Source of the DNA: Planctomycetota bacterium
Lineage (GTDB): Bacteria > Planctomycetota > UBA1135
Reading direction: 5' to 3'
Assembly (NCBI GenBank): GCA_024229395.1
Contig: JAAESM010000074.1
Location: 1-64,000, forward strand
DNA: 64,000 nucleotides
Shown here: piece after piece, positions 42,989 through 50,265 of the stretch
How the letters are laid out: every line of letters starts with the position of its first letter
Position numbering within the stretch: the stretch's first letter is position 1
Translations under genes and position numbers: made by a program
The notes under the pieces: generated by a model
Told to the model about the DNA's origin: nothing
Seen by the model: the letters and a program-made list of their open reading frames with translations, nothing else
Database searches by the model: none

Positions 42989-45223
42989 CTAATTCATCTC
43001 GATTGCTTTACGCGGACATTCCTCGACGCAAATGCCGCATCCCTTACAGAAACTGTAGTCGACCTCATAACCCCCACTGCGACGGTTGATGATGCCTTCC
43101 GGACAGTAGACCAAGCAGGAATCACACGCCGTGCAATGCCCGCAACTGAAACAACGATGTGATTCTTCCGCATCCGGCAAGCCTTGGTTCGCTTCCACCA
43201 GACTCCGACGTCGTGTCTCGACCGGCTCTAGCCTGTCGAGTGTGGCGTCGGAACGCAGGAAGTGATCGAGGCGGATGTCGGTCACCGGCACGGCCTTCTC
43301 GCGATCCGGACGTTGGAAGATATTCAGGTCTTCGCCGAAAGCAGCCCGCGCCATATCCGCAGCGCGTCGGCCGCTACCGATGGCGTGCGTGACGGTGCCT
43401 TCCCAAGTGGCCACATCACCTGCGGCAAATACGAATTGGGAATCGTTTCCAGTGTTGACCGACTCACCCTTAATCTCCCAATCGCGTGGGATGCGTGAGT
43501 AATCGATCGATTGACCGAGTGCGAGTATGACATAGTCACAATCCAACTGACTGCTTTGCGCAGTCACGATCGGAGCACGTCGGCCGCTTTCATCGGGGTC
43601 CCCGAGTTCGACCACAGCGAGCTCCACAGCTCCGACCTTGCCACTTCCGTGGAAGGCGATCGGCTGACGTTGCATCAACATCGTGATGCCTTCGTTGGCA
43701 GCTTCTTCGATCTCTTCGCGGATCGCGGGCATCTCTTCATGGCTGCGGCGATAAGCCACAGTCACGCTTTCGGCGCCCAAACGCAGGGCACTACGCGCAC
43801 AGTCCATTGCGGTGTTACCCCCACCAAGTACGACCACATGACCAGACAGTTCCACGTTGCCTTCAAGGTTGGCACGATGCAGGAAGCGAATGCCTTGCTC
43901 AATGCCTTCCAGTTTGGAACCAGGGACCTCTAAGTCGCGTAACTTTTGCAAGCCGGTGGACAGGATCAGCGCATCGTATTCCGCGGCAAGATCGGCCACG
44001 CTGTTTGCATCGAGGAACACACCGCAATGCGATTCCACACCCAAGTCAAGGATCGCATCAATCTCGCGATCGAGATCCTTGCTGGGTAATCGATACTCCG
44101 GAATACCGGTGAGCAGTACGCCGCCTAACTTGTCCTCGCCTTCATAAACCGCAGCCTTATGGCCGGCCTTGGCCAAGGCATAAGCCGCACTCATTCCAGC
44201 AGGTCCGCCGCCAACAATCGCGATCCGTTTCTGATTGGTTTGCGGGACAATCTCTTCCTTCGCAATCGCTACTGGAGCCGCATCGGCAATCCAGCGTTCC
44301 AGACCGCGAATGTTGACGGAGCCGTCGTACTCACGCCGGTTGCAACCTTCCATACAAGGAGCCGGGCAAACGCGGCCGCAGACAGCCGCGAAGGGTGTAC
44401 TGCGTCCGAGAATCTTCGAGGCCTCGGCTTCGTTATTCGGCTTGGCAACAGCCTGGATGAATTCGACCACATCATTACCAGCCGGACACCATGCATTACA
44501 TGGCGCGAGGTTCTGTACATAGGAAGGCTTGCGCGCAGTCCACGAACCAGTCTTCAGACCAGTGGGTGCACTTTCAACATGCTCCGTCAATGGCAGGATC
44601 TGGCGTTTCTCATCGGCGACTTCAGCGGCAGCAGCGGCTTCCGCAGCTAACACGGCCTCGACGGCTTCACGCGCGTCGGAATCTGCCTCGACGATCTTGA
44701 CCGCCCCATATGCTTCTTTGGCTGCCGGGAAGTTGCTTCCCAAGCCAAGAGACTTATAGGCTTCGTGCAATTCATCTAAGGACAAGCCGTGTAGCTTGGC
44801 GAAAGCGCCGGCAATGGTCGTGTTCACGATCACTACCGAACGTGTGCCGATTCCATGCTTGCGCGCAATGCCAGTGGCATCGACCGCAGCTAACTTGAAC
44901 GCGCGGAAATCGGTATCGAAGTTCTCGGGTTCGTCGTCCGAGTTCACCAGCAAGGTGCCGTCGTGCTTCAGGCCTGCGATGACATCGTGGCCTAGCAGCG
45001 ATGGGTCCAGAACCACCAGATGATCGGGCTCATAGACCTTGTTGCGATTGATGATCGGTTGATCACTGACTCGGGTGTAAGCACGCACCGGGGCACCGGA
45101 ACGCTCACCAGCGTAGTCGCCGAAAGTCTGCACACTGCGCCCGAGCCGGGCGTAGATAGCAGCGAGGATCTTTGCGCAGGTCACGCCTCCTTGACCACCG
45201 CGTCCATGTAAGCGAATTTCCAT
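42989..45223 (-). CDS. Fused gamma subunit, GltD-like NAD(P)H flavoprotein and delta ferredoxin of a 2-oxoacid oxidoreductase
   Basis: A protein of 744 aa from the ATG at 45223, with AGGA 5 nt upstream. Residues 1-185 are the PorG gamma domain (RLHGRGGQGGVTCAK). Residues about 235-310 carry GltD-type Fe-S cysteines (C242, C246, C282, C286, C290, C294). From about 330 is a two-Rossmann flavoprotein (IAIVGGGPAGMSAAYAL, then VVLGGGNTAMD). The last 45 residues bind two 4Fe-4S clusters (CFSCGHCTACDSC, and CKGCGICVEECP). The set resembles NADH:phenylglyoxylate oxidoreductase, whose gamma, delta and epsilon chains are separate. It would link 2-oxoacid cleavage to NAD(P)H. Confidence 0.88.
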   Translation of the reverse strand: MEIRLHGRGGQGGVTCAKILAAIYARLGRSVQTFGDYAGERSGAPVRAYTRVSDQPIINRNKVYEPDHLVVLDPSLLGHDVIAGLKHDGTLLVNSDDEPENFDTDFRAFKLAAVDATGIARKHGIGTRSVVIVNTTIAGAFAKLHGLSLDELHEAYKSLGLGSNFPAAKEAYGAVKIVEADSDAREAVEAVLAAEAAAAAEVADEKRQILPLTEHVESAPTGLKTGSWTARKPSYVQNLAPCNAWCPAGNDVVEFIQAVAKPNNEAEASKILGRSTPFAAVCGRVCPAPCMEGCNRREYDGSVNIRGLERWIADAAPVAIAKEEIVPQTNQKRIAIVGGGPAGMSAAYALAKAGHKAAVYEGEDKLGGVLLTGIPEYRLPSKDLDREIDAILDLGVESHCGVFLDANSVADLAAEYDALILSTGLQKLRDLEVPGSKLEGIEQGIRFLHRANLEGNVELSGHVVVLGGGNTAMDCARSALRLGAESVTVAYRRSHEEMPAIREEIEEAANEGITMLMQRQPIAFHGSGKVGAVELAVVELGDPDESGRRAPIVTAQSSQLDCDYVILALGQSIDYSRIPRDWEIKGESVNTGNDSQFVFAAGDVATWEGTVTHAIGSGRRAADMARAAFGEDLNIFQRPDREKAVPVTDIRLDHFLRSDATLDRLEPVETRRRSLVEANQGLPDAEESHRCFSCGHCTACDSCLVYCPEGIINRRSGGYEVDYSFCKGCGICVEECPRKAIEMN

Positions 45224-45253
45224 GGTATTCCTAGAAAGGTTTAACGAGCATAT

Positions 45254-45272
45254 GGTAGCAATATTGTCTACC
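45254..45272. promoter_or_regulatory. Quasi-palindrome in the divergent por/membrane-protein gap
   Basis: GGTAG-CAATATTG-T-CTACC is palindromic apart from one extra T. It lies 31 nt upstream of the fused gamma gene start and 57 nt upstream of the plus-strand gene at 45329, in the only gap available for control of both. Candidate operator. Confidence 0.4.
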
Positions 45273-45312
45273 TTTAGGTCGCTTTTTGTCGCACTCTTTG
45301 GCCCCAATCAGG

Positions 45313-45318
45313 TATAAA
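45313..45318 (+). promoter_or_regulatory. Candidate -10 box (TATAAA) for the membrane gene at 45329
   Basis: TATAAA ends 10 nt before the ATG, so a transcript from it would start within about 4 nt of the start codon. No good -35 is seen. Confidence 0.4.
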
Positions 45319-45328
45319 ACCCCTGCCA

Positions 45329-47956
45329 ATGCGCCCTCTCCGCCTCTTCCTGTACTTCGTTGCCGTCGCCGGCATGTTGCTCGGCATTGCCGACAGCGTG
45401 GCTCTGCTACTCGGCGGCGCCACCCGCGATTTCCTGATTGCTAGCGGCTTCACAATCCTGGCCGTTGGACTTGGCGCTGTGTTTAAGGGTGCTGGCCATA
45501 TTCCTTTACGCGCCTCCTTCGTACTGCTTGGCCTCGGCGGTGCGCTGCCGCTGCTGGCCGGTTTCGCCCCCGTCGGCGCTGCTTTTGCCGCCTTCCTATT
45601 CCTGCCACTGCGCGCTTTGGGCGCACAACTGACCGCTGGCATCGAATCCCACAGGGCTGGGGGCTCGTTATTCGTGCTTGGCACCGTCCTGGGACTGCTG
45701 CTTTGCAGTCATGCCGGACTCGGCTTACCAGGCTTCTTGCTGCTGTGGGCCATCGCTGGAGTGCTGCAACGTTTCACCATCCCTAAGTTGTCGGCCAAGG
45801 TCAAAGAGAAGGATCTACCTGCCGACCCCAAGCCTCCACTGTCTCACCTCGCGCCGAACTTGGTGGCAGGTTCCGCAATCACTCTGATGGTGCTGTTCTT
45901 CGCACCGTACACCGCGCTATTCGATTCCGGCGCTGTCGACCAAGACCTGCGCCGCTGGCTCACGCTGAGCATCTGCTTCTTGGCGTGCTGGTTCACCTTT
46001 GGCGAAGCCCTGGCCAGCACAAAATTGCGTGCACCCGCCGCCGCTGCCAGCTTCCTAATCTTGTGTGTGGCACTGAAGCCGCTGACGGCATTCCTGGCCA
46101 ACATCTCCACACCGGAGACTTATCAGCGCTTGATGAGTGATCCGCGCCTGCGCGAATGGTCAGGTTCCGACAACCCTTTGCTGCCGGAAGAGAGCTTCCT
46201 TTATGTGCCTTGGCTGGCGCTGGTGAGCTTCGGTCCGCTTGCGGTGCTGCTGGCCTTGAGCCTGCGCACATCTTTGCGCAGTGAACGACTGGGTGCTTCG
46301 TCGGTGGCCCCATTGTTGACCGGCGCCGGCATCACCTTGTTGCTCTGTGGCTTGCTTTCCAGCGCATCCTTGCTGCCGCTACTTGGCACACTTGCTGCTG
46401 CCATGCTGTTGTTGGCCGCCGTCGCGAACTGGATCAGTTTCACCAAGGAAGCACGCGCGCGTTGGACCGGCATCGGCGTGGTGGTGATTGCGGCAGCCAT
46501 CGGCTTACGTGCAGTCGAACGCCCAAGCATGGATTACCCCTTGCGCGATAACTTCACTTGGAAGCAACAGGTGGCCGTCGCACCAAGCGCCTTTGAAGTT
46601 GGTAGCGACCTGCACAGCGCTGGCTGGACCTCTATGCCTCGCCGACTCACGCGCGCAGCCGCAGCGGAACTTCAACAGGATGATCTGTCCTTCTTGTTCG
46701 AGTCGCGCAATAACCTTTCACCGGTTGCATTGCGTGCACCTACCCAAGTCCGAGAGTTCTTGTTCGCGGCATCGCTGACGCCGAACCCGCATCGCCTGCT
46801 GATGGTTGGCACTCCGCACAGGGCCAGTGTTGACATCATGCAGCAACTCCTGCAACCGGAATTGAGCTTTGCCTGCGACCCACCGCAGCTTGTTCCGCTT
46901 GCGCTGGAAGGCCTTAGCTTGGCCTCGAATGCGCCGATTCAACGCTCTTTGGCCAGCACCGACGGCCCCTTCGACCTGGTCTTCATGCGCAGTGGCGGCA
47001 TGTGGGAAGAGCGTCGTTCCTTGTTACGCGTGGAGCTGTTGCGCCAAGCATCGGTGCGCCTCGACACAGGTGGCGTGTGTGCATTCGCATGCGCCCCGGA
47101 GCAACTCATGCCCGGCATGTTGCCGCAATGGATCGCCGAGTTCCAACGCGTCTTCGATCAAGTCGGTGTCTTTGTCTTGCCCGACGGCATGAGCAATGCG
47201 CGCGTGGTGATTGCGGGTAGCGATGGCTCGGCCAGGGAAGATGGAAGTTGGCCGATCGCCAGCGGCAAGTTGGCCGCAGCCTTGGAGCGCTTCGGTCTGC
47301 CGATCCATTCCAGTAATGACTTGCTTGGACTGGAAGTGCAACTGCAAGACGACTTAGGTGACAACTCCTATTGGATGTTCCGCGGACCACTCCGCCCCAC
47401 CGAGTCGCTGCTCACGGCAACTGCGTATCGGTTGATCTCCGAGTTAGACAATGTCGAACGCGCGGCTGCAGTCTTGGGCGAACTTGCAGCAGTCGAAGCC
47501 AACGGCAGTTCTTCGTTGGTCGACTTCTACGCTGCTCAACTCTCGGCGCAGGAATATTCGGTGCACGATACATTCCTTGATCGCAATCCATACGCGATCG
47601 AAACCAGTGAAGAAGCACTCGCCAAACTGCTGGAGACAGCAAGGGCTTACCCAGATTCGGCGAGCATCCGCAATGTCTGGCAAACCCTCGGCGTGATCCT
47701 TGTCGAACAGCGCGAAATCGCCTGGATGGACCAGTACTTCACGGTGCTGCACGAGGAACTGGGCTGGTCGCAGCCGGAAATCCTGCTGGTCTTGGCCCAT
47801 GCCGCGATCGAAAGTTTGGATTTCGAACTGGCCGGGGAATACGTCGGCGAGATCCTTACCAACGCTCCCAACTTCAATCCTGCTATTGAGTTGAAGAAAT
47901 TAGTGGAGGCGGAAGAGACCGTTCCGCATGACGCCCACGCCGGACACAATCACTAA
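45329..47956 (+). CDS. Large membrane protein with a degenerate spermidine-synthase-like domain
   Basis: A protein of 875 aa. Residues about 5-405 hold roughly 11-12 hydrophobic helices. Residues about 475-650 look like a Rossmann domain of the spermidine-synthase class (PHRLLMVGTPHRASVDIM, LSFACDPP, FDLVFMRSGG, DTGGVCAFAC), but the Gly-rich SAM loop and acidic residues are not conserved, so catalysis is doubtful. Residues about 690-860 are helical and TPR-like. The tail HDAHAGHNH is His-rich and could bind metal. Membrane proteins fused to polyamine-synthase-like domains are known in bacteria; function unclear. Confidence 0.6.
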   Translation: MRPLRLFLYFVAVAGMLLGIADSVALLLGGATRDFLIASGFTILAVGLGAVFKGAGHIPLRASFVLLGLGGALPLLAGFAPVGAAFAAFLFLPLRALGAQLTAGIESHRAGGSLFVLGTVLGLLLCSHAGLGLPGFLLLWAIAGVLQRFTIPKLSAKVKEKDLPADPKPPLSHLAPNLVAGSAITLMVLFFAPYTALFDSGAVDQDLRRWLTLSICFLACWFTFGEALASTKLRAPAAAASFLILCVALKPLTAFLANISTPETYQRLMSDPRLREWSGSDNPLLPEESFLYVPWLALVSFGPLAVLLALSLRTSLRSERLGASSVAPLLTGAGITLLLCGLLSSASLLPLLGTLAAAMLLLAAVANWISFTKEARARWTGIGVVVIAAAIGLRAVERPSMDYPLRDNFTWKQQVAVAPSAFEVGSDLHSAGWTSMPRRLTRAAAAELQQDDLSFLFESRNNLSPVALRAPTQVREFLFAASLTPNPHRLLMVGTPHRASVDIMQQLLQPELSFACDPPQLVPLALEGLSLASNAPIQRSLASTDGPFDLVFMRSGGMWEERRSLLRVELLRQASVRLDTGGVCAFACAPEQLMPGMLPQWIAEFQRVFDQVGVFVLPDGMSNARVVIAGSDGSAREDGSWPIASGKLAAALERFGLPIHSSNDLLGLEVQLQDDLGDNSYWMFRGPLRPTESLLTATAYRLISELDNVERAAAVLGELAAVEANGSSSLVDFYAAQLSAQEYSVHDTFLDRNPYAIETSEEALAKLLETARAYPDSASIRNVWQTLGVILVEQREIAWMDQYFTVLHEELGWSQPEILLVLAHAAIESLDFELAGEYVGEILTNAPNFNPAIELKKLVEAEETVPHDAHAGHNH

Positions 47957-48052
47957 GAGAACGCCTAATCTTCAAACTCGGAAATGGCCGCGACGCTATC
48001 TTGCGACTATCAGGACTCCCCTGACATCCCTACCCCCTTCTCTTAGGAAACC

Positions 48053-49765
48053 ATGAAAAAGATTCTCCTTCCTCTGGTCGTGGCTGCAATTGCAGCTCCT
48101 GGATACGCCCAAAACGCACGCTCCCCTCAGCAGCTTGATGCTGGCCTCGGCAAGCCATTAGGCCCTTCTGTTTCTACAAGTGGCGACCTCACGGCCACTA
48201 TGTGGAAGGAAGATGGCACCAACAATATGTATGCCGCAGTTTCGACTGACAACGGCAACTCTTGGGGAACCGCCGTCCGTATCGATTCTGACCTGACCGC
48301 AGCTTCCAAGTTCGCAAACGACCTCGGCTTGGTCGTTTCCGGTGGCAACATCTACGCCGTCTGGTCTGATGACCGCGTGTTGGCATCCGATGCCGAAGCG
48401 ATGTTCACCATGTCCAGCGATGGTGGTACAACCTGGCAGCCCGACATGGGCCTACCTAAGGGTTACCCAAGTGGTGGCAACGACCTCAAGGCTTGGAAAC
48501 TGATGGCTGACGGCAACACCGTTGTCATGGTTTGTGCAACCGAGAACGATGGTGGCGGCGCTCAGGAAGAGTTGTTCGTGACTGTTTCAATCGACGCCGG
48601 TGCAAACTGGGCCGCAGCTGTTCCAGCTTCGACGCACCCGAACGGCACTGTTGATGTCGACCTGATGAGTGCAGCTCTCGCCAACGGCGTGGTCCACATG
48701 GTTTGGCAGGACAACACCAGTGGCACCAACGAAGCTTTCTACTCGAGCTACGACATTGGCACCAGCACCATGACCGCACAAGACGTGTTGGTCAGTGCAG
48801 GCTTGGCCGGTGGAACTGTCGAGAACGACATCTTCATTGCAGCGAACGGCAACACCGTCGCAATCGGCATGCAGGCAGATAACCTGCCTACCTCGAGCGC
48901 ACACCAGCTCAACATCAACGTCTCCACCGATGGTGGTGCAACTTGGGGCGGCGACGTTCAGGTTGGTAGCTACGTTGTTGGCACCGATGACACCGACCAC
49001 CCTGTGTTGGCTGTCACTTCCGCCGGTAACGTCATCGCTGCATGCGAAGACAACCGCAACGGTACGGATGAAATGTTCGCCTACACCAGCACCGATGGTG
49101 GTGTGACTTGGACCGAAGCTGGCCCATTCGGCGGCGGTGGCTTCCCATCGATCGGCGGCAACGGCGACTACGTCGCAATCAACTGGACCGGTCCTTCTTA
49201 CCCAGAGGGTTCGATGGTTGTTGCTTCGAGTGACGGTGGTGTCAACTGGGGCGCTCCTCTCGACCTGGCTGCTGGTCAGATCAACGATGCTGACTACGCA
49301 GAGATCGCCTTCAACGACAAGTACGCAAACTTCGTTGCAGTATGGTTGGATGACAGCGCAACGGGTACCAACGAAATGTTCGCTGGTGGTTTCCGCAGCC
49401 AAGGCCTGACCGGCAACGGTCCTTTCAGTGCTGGCCTTCCCGTGAACTTCAGTGGTGCAGGCTGGGGTGTTTCTGAGGCTGGCAACAGCTTCATGGTTTT
49501 GGTCTCCACGACTAGTGGTTACGGCTCTGCATTCTTGCCTGGCGACGGCCGCGACCTCGGTGTTGGCGTCTCCCCAGTGCTGATTACCACTTCCACCATG
49601 CCTTCCTTGCAGGGCACCATCGCTCCAGATGGCTCGGCCAGCACTCCTGTGCTGACCATGCCTGGCCGCTTCCCATTAGGCACCATGCTCTACACGGTTG
49701 CAGTCTCGCGTGGCGGTGGCAGCTTCGGTTCGATTACCGATTCGCTGACCATCACTGTTGAGTAA
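48053..49765 (+). CDS. Secreted Asp-box (sialidase-like) propeller protein
   Basis: A protein of 570 aa with AGGA 4 nt before the ATG. After a signal peptide (MKKILLPLVVAAIAAPGYAQ), six Asp-box motifs of the form S-x-D-x-G-x-x-W occur at residues 64-71, 121-128, 179-186, 291-298, 346-353 and 392-399, indicating a six-bladed propeller. The catalytic Arg triad and Tyr/Glu of true sialidases are not obvious, so enzyme activity is not claimed. Residues about 455-570 form a C-terminal beta domain of the type seen in other secreted proteins here. A strong terminator follows. Confidence 0.8.
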   Translation: MKKILLPLVVAAIAAPGYAQNARSPQQLDAGLGKPLGPSVSTSGDLTATMWKEDGTNNMYAAVSTDNGNSWGTAVRIDSDLTAASKFANDLGLVVSGGNIYAVWSDDRVLASDAEAMFTMSSDGGTTWQPDMGLPKGYPSGGNDLKAWKLMADGNTVVMVCATENDGGGAQEELFVTVSIDAGANWAAAVPASTHPNGTVDVDLMSAALANGVVHMVWQDNTSGTNEAFYSSYDIGTSTMTAQDVLVSAGLAGGTVENDIFIAANGNTVAIGMQADNLPTSSAHQLNINVSTDGGATWGGDVQVGSYVVGTDDTDHPVLAVTSAGNVIAACEDNRNGTDEMFAYTSTDGGVTWTEAGPFGGGGFPSIGGNGDYVAINWTGPSYPEGSMVVASSDGGVNWGAPLDLAAGQINDADYAEIAFNDKYANFVAVWLDDSATGTNEMFAGGFRSQGLTGNGPFSAGLPVNFSGAGWGVSEAGNSFMVLVSTTSGYGSAFLPGDGRDLGVGVSPVLITTSTMPSLQGTIAPDGSASTPVLTMPGRFPLGTMLYTVAVSRGGGSFGSITDSLTITVE

Positions 49766-49779
49766 GCTCAGCTAACTTT

Positions 49780-49836
49780 GCGGCCCTGGTGGCCGTCTCA
49801 GGGCCGCATCTCTCGGGATGCGGCCTTGTTCTTTTT
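49780..49836 (+). terminator. Rho-independent terminator with an alternative upstream hairpin
   Basis: Hairpin B (GGCCGCAT 49802-49809 with ATGCGGCC 49818-49825) is followed by a T-rich run (49826-49836) and is the terminator. Hairpin A (GCGGCCCTG 49780-49788 with CAGGGCCGC 49799-49807) shares bases 49802-49807 with B, so the two cannot form together. Confidence 0.85.
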
Positions 49837-50190
49837 GGGCCGGAGTTTGTGTGGGTTTCTCAGGGTTTCCCTGACCTGCTTTCCGGCTGGAAAAGGAAAA
49901 TATGTGATATCTTTTTTTGACTCATTCCGTCCTCATTTGGAACCGCCTTCGGCGATTTCACTGTGTTCTTGTTTGGTTTCATTCCTTAGGTATCGCCGTA
50001 TACCTTTTGCACACCAAGGATTCCGTTCATTGACTCCATTTCGGCACCCATCACTGGCGTGCCTCTCGTGCTCCTCCGTAGCAGGTGACCCTCACTGTGA
50101 TGAGCAACTTCCAAACAGCAACGCCGTGGTTTTCCGCATGTTGGTGGGCTTTTTCACGCCTTATTCATCGGAAAACCGTACTTCGGCGCG
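49837..50190. other. Non-coding stretch with several stem-loops
   Basis: These 354 bases hold no convincing protein gene. Structures seen: CAGGG-TTT-CCCTG (49861-49873); TTTCC-GGCT-GGAAA (49880-49893); ATAT-GTG-ATAT (49900-49910) followed by seven T residues (49912-49918); and a 7-bp inverted repeat (49950-49956 with 49992-49998). The first three, ending in a T run, could form a small RNA with its own terminator. Confidence 0.35.
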
Positions 50191-50196
50191 TATAAT
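50191..50196 (+). promoter_or_regulatory. Consensus -10 box (TATAAT) for the calcium-loop protein gene
   Basis: A perfect TATAAT lies 69 nt upstream of the ATG at 50266. The -35 position holds only a weak match (TCGGAA at 50168). The 5' UTR would be about 60 nt and C-rich, without a clear Shine-Dalgarno sequence. Confidence 0.55.
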
Positions 50197-50265
50197 CTGC
50201 ACCCAATCTCGCACTTCTCGCAGGTGCGTGCCCCTCCCCTGCTCTTGTTCGCCCCCAACCTAAAA

